From NCBI GenBank assembly GCA_018896525.1, contig JAHIMR010000003.1, positions 1-47,152 of the forward strand: 47,152 nt of DNA, read 5' to 3'. This stretch comes from Actinomycetota bacterium (lineage in GTDB: Bacteria; Actinomycetota; Geothermincolia; Fen-727; Anoxymicrobiaceae). A program made the position numbers and the translations under genes. Each line of letters opens with the position of its first letter. Within the stretch, counting starts at the first letter, position 1. The notes below the pieces were generated by a model, which worked only from the letters and a program-made list of their open reading frames with translations, did not search any database and had not been told where the DNA came from. This document shows, piece after piece, positions 8,789 through 16,380 of this stretch.

Positions 8789-8878
8789 GGCGGTCAGGTG
8801 CTGTACCTTACAGTAGCAAGGAACGCCGAACTCCCAGCCGGTGTACCATCCGGAGGGAGTGCTCCAAGAGGAGGTTTC

Positions 8879-9382
8879 GTGAAAGCATTGATTGTCTACT
8901 TCAGCAAGACGGGCCACACCAAACAGGCGGCGCTTGATGTCGCAAGGGGCCTTGAGTCCTGTGGCGTTGAGTGCGCCGTCGAAGCGGCGGATAATGCGAA
9001 GGCCACGGCGGACGTTTCCGAATACGAGATTCTCGCCGTCGGCAGCCCGACGTACGGCAACCGACGCTACCGGCTGCCCGCCCGCCAGGTGAACGATTTC
9101 CTGGACTCCCTTTCCCCCGGCAGCCTGGAGGGAAAAACCTGCGGCGCCTTCACGGTCAACGCGTCTCTTGGAGGCAAGAAGCTCGCGGGGGCGATGGAGC
9201 TCGCGCTCGACAAGCTGGGCGGCAACGTGGTCGGCAACAGCCCTGTTGTCAAGGCCGGCGCCCCGATGAGCCTCTGGAAAGGCCCCGACGCGTCACCCTC
9301 AGACGTAAGCAGGTGCGAGGAGTTCGGCAAGAGACTGGCAGACGCGGCCGGCGCCGGGCCCTCGCCTGAGGGAAGTGCATGA
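8879..9382 (+). CDS. Flavodoxin-family protein
   Basis: A 167-residue flavodoxin-like FMN protein. It begins VKALIVYFSKTGHTKQAA, with the phosphate loop SKTGHT. AVGSPTYGNR supplies a second FMN loop, and a third lies near FTVNASLGGKK. The GTG start has AGAGGAGG 4 nt upstream; the longer open frame from 8798 has no such site. It ends GCATGA, overlapping the pabC start by 4 bp, so it is co-translated within the pab operon, where an electron carrier is not an obvious need. It could serve as a redox partner of an unlinked enzyme or simply be co-transcribed. Confidence 0.85.
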   Translation: MKALIVYFSKTGHTKQAALDVARGLESCGVECAVEAADNAKATADVSEYEILAVGSPTYGNRRYRLPARQVNDFLDSLSPGSLEGKTCGAFTVNASLGGKKLAGAMELALDKLGGNVVGNSPVVKAGAPMSLWKGPDASPSDVSRCEEFGKRLADAAGAGPSPEGSA

Positions 9383-10278
9383 GCGAGACGATCTTTCTCG
9401 ACGGGGATTACGTCCCCGCCGGTGATGCGCGTATCCCGGTCGACGACCGCGGTGTTCTCTTCGGGGACGGTGTCTTCGAGACCGTGAGGTCGTACGACGG
9501 CAAACCGTTCAGACTCCATAGGCACCTGGACCGGATGGCCGGCGCGTGCCAAACGCTCAGACTGAAGCGGCCGTATGCGGAACGCGAGGTCGCGGAAGCG
9601 GTTGACACCCTGATTCGCAAGAACGGGCTTGAGTCGGGAAACGCCCGGGTAAGAATTACGGTGACCGGGGGGCCTTCGGCGGGCGCGAAAACGCTTGAGC
9701 GCAGCGGGACGGCCCGCATGTTCATACTTGCCCGCCCCTACGAACCACCACCGGACGACTTCTACCGTGAGGGCATCTCCCTGGTAATATCGGAGATCCG
9801 GCGAAACGCCACCTCGCCCCTCTCAACCGTGAAAAGTTCAAACTTCCTGGATTCGCTTATCGCGCGCCAGAACGCGGCGGACCAGGGGGCGGACGACGCC
9901 ATACTGCTTTCACCAAACGGGAACCTCTCCGAGGCGACAACCTCCAACCTGTTCATGGTGAGCGGCAAGAGCGTACTGACTCCTGAAGCCGCCTGTGGCC
10001 TTCTCCCGGGAGTAACCCGCGAGGCGATCATTGAGCTATGCGCCGACCTGGAGATTCCTTGCGCGCTGATAACCGCCGGCCCCGAGGACCTCCTCTCAGC
10101 CGACGAGGTTTTCCTGACCAACAGCATGGTCGAGGTACTGCCGGTCAGGGAGGTCGCCGGGCGGCCGTTTGGAATATGCCCCGGCCCTGTCACCCGAAAG
10201 CTGATCACAGCATACCGGAACCTCATAGCCAGGGAAACGGCGACTCAGGGTGGTGGGTCGGAAGCCCTCAACAGTTGA
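9379..10278 (+). CDS. pabC: Aminodeoxychorismate lyase (class IV PLP enzyme)
   Basis: A 299-residue fold-type IV PLP enzyme. The linkage to pabA and pabB supports 4-amino-4-deoxychorismate lyase, which releases pyruvate to give p-aminobenzoate. By sequence alone branched-chain or D-amino-acid aminotransferase is also possible. Visible features are DRGVLFGDGVFETVR near the N-terminus, the PLP Lys in STVKSSNFLDSL, the phosphate-binding EATTSNLF, and a late DEVFLTNSMVEVLPV. The ATG overlaps the flavodoxin stop (ATGA). It converges on the response regulator with about 27 bp between the stops. Confidence 0.85.
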   Translation: MSETIFLDGDYVPAGDARIPVDDRGVLFGDGVFETVRSYDGKPFRLHRHLDRMAGACQTLRLKRPYAEREVAEAVDTLIRKNGLESGNARVRITVTGGPSAGAKTLERSGTARMFILARPYEPPPDDFYREGISLVISEIRRNATSPLSTVKSSNFLDSLIARQNAADQGADDAILLSPNGNLSEATTSNLFMVSGKSVLTPEAACGLLPGVTREAIIELCADLEIPCALITAGPEDLLSADEVFLTNSMVEVLPVREVAGRPFGICPGPVTRKLITAYRNLIARETATQGGGSEALNS

Positions 10279-10305
10279 CCGCTCGACGTGCTGACTCCTG
10301 GTGGA

Positions 10306-10680
10306 CTATACCCCCAGGAACCTCTTCACCACGCGGTTGAGGTCGGAAACATCGAGGGGCTTGAGCAGGAAATCGTCGGCCCCGACTTCCGCCATTCTAT
10401 TGCGGGTTTCCCCGGACATGCTGGCGGTGATCGCCACAACCGGGATATCCTTGGTCTGCGCGGTCTCCTTTATCGACCGGCATACCTCGGTTCCGGAGAG
10501 CCCGGGTAACCGCACGTCCAGCAGCACCAGGTCGGGCTTGATCTCCGCGATCCCCTCCAGGCACTCGCGGCCGTCGTGGGCTGCTACCACCCCGTAGCCC
10601 ATCCGCTCCAGCACCACCCTGTACGTCGTGACGACATCATCGTTGTCATCGACTATCATTATCTTCTTTTTCGTGCGCAT
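10306..10680 (-). CDS. Single-domain response regulator (CheY-like)
   Basis: A 124-residue receiver domain with no output domain. It has the acidic pair Asp11/Asp12 (MIVDDNDD), the phosphoacceptor Asp55 (LVLLDVRLPG), a Thr switch region (VAITAS) and the conserved Lys in FLLKPLD. The ATG lies 1 nt after the kinase TGA, so it is translated with the kinase and is its likely phosphorylation partner. Lacking a DNA-binding domain, it must act by protein contact or phosphorelay. Confidence 0.92.
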   Translation of the reverse strand: MRTKKKIMIVDDNDDVVTTYRVVLERMGYGVVAAHDGRECLEGIAEIKPDLVLLDVRLPGLSGTEVCRSIKETAQTKDIPVVAITASMSGETRNRMAEVGADDFLLKPLDVSDLNRVVKRFLGV

Positions 10681-10681
10681 C

Positions 10682-12553
10682 TCACTCCCAGACCGGTACG
10701 GTAAAACAGAACCTGGACCCTTTTCCGAGCTCGCTCTCCACGGTGATCTCTCCACCGTGCGCTTCTACTATACCTTTACATATAGCCAAACCCAACCCCG
10801 TGCCCCGCTTCTCCGAACGCGTCTCGATATGTGCCCGGGAGAACTTCTCGAACACCGTATCGACAACGCCGTCAGGCAGACCCCGGCCTGTGTCTTCGAC
10901 GCAGACAACTATGTAATCATCGCGGCGGCTTATCGAAACGGTTACGCTCCCCTCCTCGGTGAACTTGAGCGCGTTTCCTACCAGGTTCTGTATGACCTGG
11001 TATATCCTGTCGTGGTCGCATCCCGCGTAGGCGGGTTCTTCCGTGGCGACCACCTCGAGCTCCAGCCCCAGGTGTTTCGCCTGCGGACCGTTCGCTTCCA
11101 CAACTTCACGCGCAAGTTCGACAAGGTCGCACTTCTCGATCTCCAGCTCCAGTTGCCCGGCCTCGATTCTGGTATGGTCCAGAAGCTCCGAGGTCAACCT
11201 TGTGAGGCGGTCTATATTCCCGTTAGCGATTGAGAGCATGACTTTCTGCTCTTCGTTGAGGGGGCCTACCATCTCGTTCACAACAGTGGACACACCCATC
11301 TTCATCGCGGACATGGGTGACCTGAGCTCGTGTGAGGCAATAGACACGAACTCGCTCTTGAGGTCGTCCAGTTCCTTGAGGCGAAGGTTCGCATCGCGAA
11401 GCTCCACGGTCCTCTCCTCAACCTTCCGCTCCAGGTTCTCGTACAGGTCGCTGAGGCGAACCGCCATCTGGTTGAACTCCCCGGCCAGGGCCGTCACCTC
11501 GAGCCCGTCGCTGATGGTGACCCGCGTGGACAGATTTCCCCCGGCAAGCGCCTTCACCCCCTGTTGCAACTCCTCCAGAGGACGGGCGATGGACCGGGCT
11601 ATCATGTAGGCGAGGGCAAGGCCGCCGAAGAGGAGCACCGCCACCACGATGATGATGACGTTCCTCAACCTGGAAATGGGGGCGAGCGCCTCCGCGCTGT
11701 CCATCGTCGCGGTCACGCCCCAGTCCATCCCCGGTATTTGGTCGTAAGAAGCGATGATACTCTCACCGGCAGGTGAGTCTACCACGCCCTCCCCTCTCTC
11801 CCCGATGGCACTCTTCACCATCGGCATGTCATCGCTCATGGCCAGGGACATCTCTTCCCATCCGCCGCTTCCCCCCTGCGCGCCCACCGGCAATATCAGC
11901 ACCAGGACCCGGCCCCCCAGCTCCTTTGAGAGCATTATTGTCCCGGAGCTCCCCAGCCCGGGAATCAACGAGAGCTCCCTCTGGAGTTGGGTGGCGCGGC
12001 TGGTGATCATCGATACCCCGACAACCTCCCCGTCTACCACGACTGCGGATGTAACCGTCAGGACCAGGTCGCCGTCCTTAAGGTCGTAGTCAATCCCCAC
12101 GCCGCCTGAAAGCGTCGGCTCCAGCAGCTGGTCTGGTATCCTGTCGGGCTGCTCGGCCCCCTCGCGCCCGCACCCGGCGATCACGGTGCCGTCTCTTAAG
12201 GCCACCGAGACATCATCGTAGGCGGGGTCGCCCCGGCAGACACTATAAAGCTGATTGTTCATGCTCTCCAGCAACTGGTCCCGATCTCCAGTTCCCGACA
12301 GGTAGACGCCCAGATCGTTCGCCAGCGGATCACTGAAGGCAAGAGACTCCGATTTGAAGAGGAGGCCGGCAACGTGCGCCTCGACCGAGTTGACGGCGTT
12401 GGAAACCACGCTCTCCATTGACTTGAAGACCTGTTCCCTCGAGATCGAGCGCGAAATATAGTACGCGAACAGGAGCACAACCGTGCCGGTCACCACCACG
12501 GCCAATGCCACTACGATTGTGAGCCTGCCCTTTAAGCTCCTTGGAAATCTCAT
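10682..12553 (-). CDS. Membrane sensor histidine kinase with dCache-like sensor and HAMP
   Basis: A 623-residue membrane kinase. One N-terminal helix (about 9-31) and a second near 297-320 flank an extracytoplasmic sensor domain that looks like a double Cache ([30 protein letters not shown]). A HAMP linker ([19 protein letters not shown]), a coiled coil ([21 protein letters not shown]) and a HisKA domain follow, with the phosphoacceptor His near residue 411 in [10 protein letters not shown]. The HATPase domain shows [19 protein letters not shown] and [11 protein letters not shown]. It is co-transcribed with the downstream receiver and divergent from the MerR-TetR regulator. The ligand is unknown. 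Confidence 0.93.
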   Translation of the reverse strand: MRFPRSLKGRLTIVVALAVVVTGTVVLLFAYYISRSISREQVFKSMESVVSNAVNSVEAHVAGLLFKSESLAFSDPLANDLGVYLSGTGDRDQLLESMNNQLYSVCRGDPAYDDVSVALRDGTVIAGCGREGAEQPDRIPDQLLEPTLSGGVGIDYDLKDGDLVLTVTSAVVVDGEVVGVSMITSRATQLQRELSLIPGLGSSGTIMLSKELGGRVLVLILPVGAQGGSGGWEEMSLAMSDDMPMVKSAIGERGEGVVDSPAGESIIASYDQIPGMDWGVTATMDSAEALAPISRLRNVIIIVVAVLLFGGLALAYMIARSIARPLEELQQGVKALAGGNLSTRVTISDGLEVTALAGEFNQMAVRLSDLYENLERKVEERTVELRDANLRLKELDDLKSEFVSIASHELRSPMSAMKMGVSTVVNEMVGPLNEEQKVMLSIANGNIDRLTRLTSELLDHTRIEAGQLELEIEKCDLVELAREVVEANGPQAKHLGLELEVVATEEPAYAGCDHDRIYQVIQNLVGNALKFTEEGSVTVSISRRDDYIVVCVEDTGRGLPDGVVDTVFEKFSRAHIETRSEKRGTGLGLAICKGIVEAHGGEITVESELGKGSRFCFTVPVWE

Positions 12554-12565
12554 TACCCTGCTAAC

Positions 12566-12571
12566 ATTATA
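12566..12571 (-). promoter_or_regulatory. -10 box of the kinase gene, giving a nearly leaderless transcript
   Basis: On the minus strand TATAAT ends 12 nt before the kinase ATG at 12553. A start site about 7 nt further on would leave a leader of roughly five bases, with no room for a Shine-Dalgarno site. The -35 box is not clear. Confidence 0.45.
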
Positions 12572-12641
12572 CCTCTTGCCTTGCCCGCTCCGGTAATTCT
12601 GACATATCCGCCAATGAAAGGTACAGGCGGAACCGTGTTGT

Positions 12642-12671
12642 TTGACCGCGGCGTCCCTGTCACTTTATACT
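12642..12671 (+). promoter_or_regulatory. Promoter for the MerR-TetR regulator
   Basis: TTGACC (12642-12647) and TATACT (12666-12671) separated by 18 bp, 17 bp before the ATG, which has GAGG 7 nt upstream. MerR-type activators favour such over-long spacers, so self-regulation is possible. Confidence 0.5.
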
Positions 12672-12688
12672 CTGGACGAGGGTTCATT

Positions 12689-13579
12689 ATGGTTAATACT
12701 GGAACACAAAAGCTGCTTCGCGTAGGGGAACTGTCACGCCGTACCGGCGTGTCGACCTCGGCGATAAACTACTACGTCCGCGAGGGGTTGCTCCCGCAAC
12801 CACTGAAGACCGCGCCCAACATGGCCTACTACGACCCCGGATACGTGGATATACTCAACTCCATAAGAGTGCTTCAGCGCGAGAAAGGCCTGTCACTCTC
12901 TGAGATAAAGGACCTGCTGGAGCAGGGCAAGTTCAGTTGGCCGGAGGGTTTCCCGCTCGAAGATTTCACCGGGTCCGGGGGCATAGCGTCCGGCAGCACG
13001 AGGGCACTGGACCGCCGCAAGCACATAATGAGCGCCGCCGCCATGGTCTTCTCCGACAAAGGGTACTACGCCACTACTATCTCTGACCTCGCAACCGCCG
13101 CCGGCATCGCCAAGGGCACGATCTACTGGTACTTCAATAACAAGAGAGCGATCATGCTCGCCCTCCTCGACAACATCGCCCGCGAGATCACGAACACCTT
13201 CAGGGATATCATGGTGAAGGCCCCCGATGGACTGGAGTCGATATTACTGTGCGTCGGGCCGGCCCTCGAACTGCTGGAGAAACACGGCCGGATATACCTC
13301 ATGTACTTTCTGGAGATAGGGTCCACCGATTCTATCATCCAGGAGAGGTTCCACCAGATATACCAGGTGGTTCACCAGGGGATCAGGGTGGCGCTGGTAA
13401 GGGGAATGGAGCAGGGCGTGATATGCGAGCTAAACCCCGATATCGCCGCCTACGCGGTGATGGGCCTGGTGGAGAGGGTCAGCGAGATAGGCGGCCTGAG
13501 TGATAAAAAGGTCCCTTTCGAGGAAAAGGCGATGGAGGCCGAAGGGCTTATACGTCGCGCCCTGGAGACAAGGGAGTAA
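12689..13579 (+). CDS. MerR-TetR fusion transcriptional regulator
   Basis: A 296-residue regulator with two DNA-binding domains. Residues about 8-75 are a MerR-type winged helix (LLRVGELSRRTGVSTSAINYYVREGLL, here only described by its ends). Residues about 108-155 are a TetR helix-turn-helix (AAAMVFSDKGYYATTISDLA, then AGIAKGTIYWYF), followed by an all-helical TetR ligand and dimer domain. The ATG at 12689 is preferred to an upstream in-frame ATG at 12581 because the promoter and GAGG site fall between them. It is divergent from the histidine kinase and has no obvious co-transcribed target, so its regulon is unknown. Confidence 0.88.
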   Translation: MVNTGTQKLLRVGELSRRTGVSTSAINYYVREGLLPQPLKTAPNMAYYDPGYVDILNSIRVLQREKGLSLSEIKDLLEQGKFSWPEGFPLEDFTGSGGIASGSTRALDRRKHIMSAAAMVFSDKGYYATTISDLATAAGIAKGTIYWYFNNKRAIMLALLDNIAREITNTFRDIMVKAPDGLESILLCVGPALELLEKHGRIYLMYFLEIGSTDSIIQERFHQIYQVVHQGIRVALVRGMEQGVICELNPDIAAYAVMGLVERVSEIGGLSDKKVPFEEKAMEAEGLIRRALETRE

Positions 13580-13616
13580 GAAGATCCGGGCGAAGCTGTA
13601 AGAGCCGCCATGTCAG

Positions 13617-13678
13617 CGGGCCCCGTCGAAGATTCCCTCAGGGATTCGCCGCCTGAGAGGCGGCCTGTAAGGGGCCCG
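13617..13678. other. Possible three-way-junction RNA element
   Basis: An outer stem CGGGCCCC (13617-13624) / GGGGCCCG (13671-13678) encloses two adjacent hairpins: 13631-13647 (GATTCCC TCA GGGATTC, one mismatch) and 13648-13664 (GCCGCCT GAG AGGCGGC, perfect). It lies 38 bp after the MerR-TetR stop. There is no T tract, so it is not a standard terminator. It could be a 3' UTR structure, a small RNA or a repeat relic. Confidence 0.35.
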
Positions 13679-13822
13679 GTCTTCCGAGCTACGAAACCAG
13701 GTCCCGGTACCTGAACCAATACCACAAGAGTCTTAACGTGATAAAGCAAACCTCCTACCTTCTTACGGTAGCATTCAACCTCGAGCCTCTTTCTCCTCCC
13801 CCGAAGGAAACCGCCACCAAAA

Positions 13823-13896
13823 CGGTGCCTGGCACCGGTGTTGCCGTTCGACCCTCCACACAGAATGACGCACTGGTGACAGGCACCAGTGCGTCA
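13823..13896. repeat. Two REP-like palindromes
   Basis: CGGTGCC T GGCACCG at 13823-13837, and a longer perfect repeat with 13-bp arms (TGACGCACTGGTG and its complement) at 13866-13878 and 13884-13896 around ACAGG. Same GGTGNC...CACC family as 2394-2422, in the 388-bp gene-free stretch between the MerR-TetR regulator and the VOC gene. Confidence 0.8.
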
Positions 13897-13967
13897 CACG
13901 ACAACGCAAGACAACAACCCGCGGGCAAGGTGTAGAATTGAGATTGAGGTGAACGAAAGGAGCAGCC

Positions 13968-14393
13968 TTGAAAGTCATGGGGATAGACCACGTAGGGGTG
14001 GCCGTCAAAGACAAGGAAAGGGCTTCCCGATTTCTCACCGAGGTCCTGGGAGCCCGTAAGGTGCTGGACGAGCCGTGGGAGTACAGGGGCCAGGAGTTCA
14101 ACTGGGCGTACTTCGACATCGGAGCCGGGGGCAGGATCGAACTCATCAGCTCAACGGACCCCGACAGCTTCATCAACCAGTTCATCGAGAAGCGAGGCGA
14201 GGGAATGCACCACGTCACCCTCCAGGTGGAGAACTTGATGGAAGCGGTCGAAGACCTGCGCTCTAAGGGGGTAACCGTCCTGGACGTCAACACCGAGAAC
14301 CCCCACTGGAAAGAAGCGTTTATCAGCCCCCGTGACTCTTTCGGGGTGTTGATACAGATAGCTGAGTTCGACGAGGATTACTGGTACCCCTAG
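13968..14393 (+). CDS. VOC-family protein, methylmalonyl-CoA epimerase-like
   Basis: A 141-residue vicinal-oxygen-chelate protein made of two beta-alpha-beta modules. It starts MKVMGIDHVGVAVKD; the His of the first motif, Glu in GRIELIS and His in GMHHVTLQV are at the usual metal-binding positions, while the last ligand position reads GVLIQI. The overall pattern (IDHVGVAV, HHVTLQV, SKGV, FISPRDSFGVLIQ) is that of methylmalonyl-CoA/ethylmalonyl-CoA epimerase, which interconverts the (R) and (S) forms. No mutase genes are adjacent. The TTG start has AAAGGAG 5 nt upstream; an ATG 9 nt later is the alternative. Confidence 0.78.
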   Translation: MKVMGIDHVGVAVKDKERASRFLTEVLGARKVLDEPWEYRGQEFNWAYFDIGAGGRIELISSTDPDSFINQFIEKRGEGMHHVTLQVENLMEAVEDLRSKGVTVLDVNTENPHWKEAFISPRDSFGVLIQIAEFDEDYWYP

Positions 14394-14440
14394 CGGTCAA
14401 CACAGCGGGGTCAGCGCACCATAGGGGCCAGGCCCCAGAC

Positions 14441-14512
14441 GTGCAAAATGACGCATTGGTGACAGGTACCGGTGGCGCAAAATGACGCACTGGTGACAGG
14501 TACCAATGGTGC
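14441..14512. repeat. Tandem pair of REP-like units
   Basis: Two head-to-tail units of about 35 bp, 14441-14474 and 14475-14512, each reading GCAAAATGACGCA, then YTGGTGACAGGTACC, then a short GGTG-containing arm. They are variants of the repeat at 13866-13896 and lie between the convergent VOC and GNAT genes. Confidence 0.75.
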
Positions 14513-14541
14513 AATGCTGGCGTATTCATAGAGCGGGGTGA

Positions 14542-14985
14542 CTAAATCTCCATCCCGTAGTCAGCGTGCTTCTTCTTGAAGCCCAGTTTCTCGTAGAAAC
14601 CTATCGCACTCTCGTTGTCCACCTCAACGCTGACGTCCAGTTCCTCGCAGCCCATCGATCGGCCAATCCTCTTGGACTCCTCGACCAGCAAGGCACCGAT
14701 GCCTTTCCCCCGGAATGCCTCGGACACGATGAGCTCTGTTATCGCGGCGGTGTTCCCGCCGTGATACAGCGAGGGGAGAATCAGCAGGATGAGCAGCCCG
14801 ACATTCTTCTTCCCTTCCTCGGCCAGCAGGAACGTCCACTCCGGTGAGGCAAGCATCTTCCTCAGTGTGCTGTACCATGATACGGGATTGATGTCGCCGG
14901 TTATTCCCAGTTCCTGCCCGAGTTCCCGTATGAGGACAGCCACATCCTCCTCGTCCGCCAGAGTACCCTTTCGTATCTCGACCAT
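14542..14985 (-). CDS. GNAT-family N-acetyltransferase
   Basis: A 147-residue acetyl-CoA-dependent acetyltransferase. It begins MVEIRKGTLADEEDVAVLIREL, a typical GNAT first strand and helix. The acetyl-CoA pyrophosphate loop is RGKGIGALLVEE and the C-terminal motif is ESAIGFYEKLGFKKK. The length is normal. It is monocistronic, and neither sequence nor neighbours indicate the substrate. The frame beginning at the ATG at 14985 fits the family start. Confidence 0.88.
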   Translation of the reverse strand: MVEIRKGTLADEEDVAVLIRELGQELGITGDINPVSWYSTLRKMLASPEWTFLLAEEGKKNVGLLILLILPSLYHGGNTAAITELIVSEAFRGKGIGALLVEESKRIGRSMGCEELDVSVEVDNESAIGFYEKLGFKKKHADYGMEI

Positions 14986-15114
14986 ATACCCTCCCCCGGT
15001 TCATTATTCGCCGCCCCAAAGGATATCACAAATCGGACGTCTGAGAACAATACAGCACGGTCGCTGGCGAGATCTCCACCCCAACGCTTACAATAGAAAC
15101 AACCGGGGAGGAAC

Positions 15115-15190
15115 AAAACGCACCCAAGGGGCCTGGCCCCTTGGGTGCGTTTTGCACGTTTGGGGCCAGGCCCCTTGGGTGCGTTTTGGC
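15115..15190. repeat. Long REP-like palindrome plus second copy
   Basis: A perfect palindrome with 19-bp arms (AAAACGCACCCAAGGGGCC, 15115-15133, and complement 15135-15153) around one T, then a second half (TTTGGGGCCAGGCCCC, TTGGGTGCGTTTT) to about 15187. A GGGGCC-core variant of the family. It occupies the 308-bp gap between the GNAT gene and the deacetylase. Confidence 0.85.
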
Positions 15191-15209
15191 AATAATTACC
15201 AGGTATATG

Positions 15210-15238
15210 TTGCCAATCGGCCCTAGTAAGTAGATAAT
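15210..15238 (+). promoter_or_regulatory. Promoter for the deacetylase-DUF4015 unit
   Basis: TTGCCA (15210-15215), 17-bp spacer, GATAAT (15233-15238). It predicts a leader of about 50 nt before the ATG at 15294, which has no clear Shine-Dalgarno site. Confidence 0.5.
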
Positions 15239-15293
15239 GTTTGCTCAAGATCGTTAAGAAGGCCCGTTTGACCACCGTATTTATCCTGGGACC

Positions 15294-16343
15294 ATGAAAA
15301 TGAACAGCCCGTCAAGAAAGCCGTTGATAGTAATATGCGCACTGCTCCTAGTCGCCTCGGTATGCGCGATAACCGGAGCCGGGTGCGGTTCGACTTCCGG
15401 AAAAGAAGGGCAGGTCGAGTCGGTCAATAAGCTGGTCGAGAAGGGGATAAGACCCAACGAGATGGGCATGGTCATGCTCCTCGAGTACCATCGCGTCAAG
15501 GACAAAGAGAGCGACTACACCCGCAGCATCGAGAACTTCAAGAAGGACCTCCAGACCCTGTACGACAAGGGATACCGCCTGGTGAGATTCCATGACCTGA
15601 TGTCCGGCAAGGCGAGCGTCCCGGCCGGCACAACCCCTGTCGTCTTCACCTTCGACGACTCCACCGAGAGCCAGTTTCGCTACATCAAGGAAGGTGAAAA
15701 GACAATCATCGACCCGGAGTGTGCCCTGGGCATCATGCAGGCGTTCTACAAGGAGCACTCCGATTTCGGCTACAAGGCCCTGTTCAACTACCTTCCACAA
15801 CTATTCGACCAACCCAAGTACGTGGATGAGAAGGTTGACTACCTCCAGGAAAACGGCTTCGAACTGGGGAACCATACCATCAACCACCCATCCCTCGGCC
15901 GCTTGAGCGACGAGGAGGTACAGGAGGAGATAGCGCTCCCGGTCAAGAACATGAAAGAGGTCAACCCGGAAGTGAAGGTCGACGTGCTGTGCCTGCCCCA
16001 CGGCTCCGTGCCCAAGAACCAGGAGCTCATGTACAAGGGGTCCTACGACGGTATTAATTACAAGAACAACTGGGCCCTCCTGGTTGGGTCCAACCCGATG
16101 TACCCCATGTACCACTACCAGAACCCCGGCAAGTTGCTCCCGCGGATACAGGCCATGGATTACGACCCCGAGGACGGGTCCGGCCATAGCGGTTCCGGCT
16201 ACTGGCTGCAGTACTTCGACAGGCACCCCGAGCTCAGGTACATCAGCGACGGAAACCCGGAAACCATATGCGCCCCCGCCTACATGAAAAGCCGCCTGCT
16301 GCCTGACCAGCTACCGACCGGCATGCACTTCGTGGGATACTGA
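15294..16343 (+). CDS. Polysaccharide deacetylase (NodB-like), probable lipoprotein
   Basis: A 349-residue exported protein. A signal sequence (residues 10-27) precedes a possible lipidated Cys31 in ITGAGC, though the lipobox is weak. The NodB/CE4 domain has the Asp pair in VVFTFDDSTES and a metal His pair in LGNHTINHPSLG. It should deacetylate N-acetylated cell-wall or capsule polysaccharide at the cell surface. Between the Asp motif and the His motif is an insertion of about 60 residues compared with compact CE4 enzymes. It is followed after 37 bp by the DUF4015 gene, probably in one operon for envelope glycan remodelling. Confidence 0.85.
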   Translation: MKMNSPSRKPLIVICALLLVASVCAITGAGCGSTSGKEGQVESVNKLVEKGIRPNEMGMVMLLEYHRVKDKESDYTRSIENFKKDLQTLYDKGYRLVRFHDLMSGKASVPAGTTPVVFTFDDSTESQFRYIKEGEKTIIDPECALGIMQAFYKEHSDFGYKALFNYLPQLFDQPKYVDEKVDYLQENGFELGNHTINHPSLGRLSDEEVQEEIALPVKNMKEVNPEVKVDVLCLPHGSVPKNQELMYKGSYDGINYKNNWALLVGSNPMYPMYHYQNPGKLLPRIQAMDYDPEDGSGHSGSGYWLQYFDRHPELRYISDGNPETICAPAYMKSRLLPDQLPTGMHFVGY

Positions 16344-16380
16344 GCCGGGCCGTTACACCCGGATAAATCGGAGCAAACAG

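Noticed and set aside
14441-14512. CRISPR array suggested by tandem GCAAAATGACGCA units
   Set aside because: Only two head-to-tail units, no unique spacers, and no cas genes; they belong to the dispersed palindrome family.
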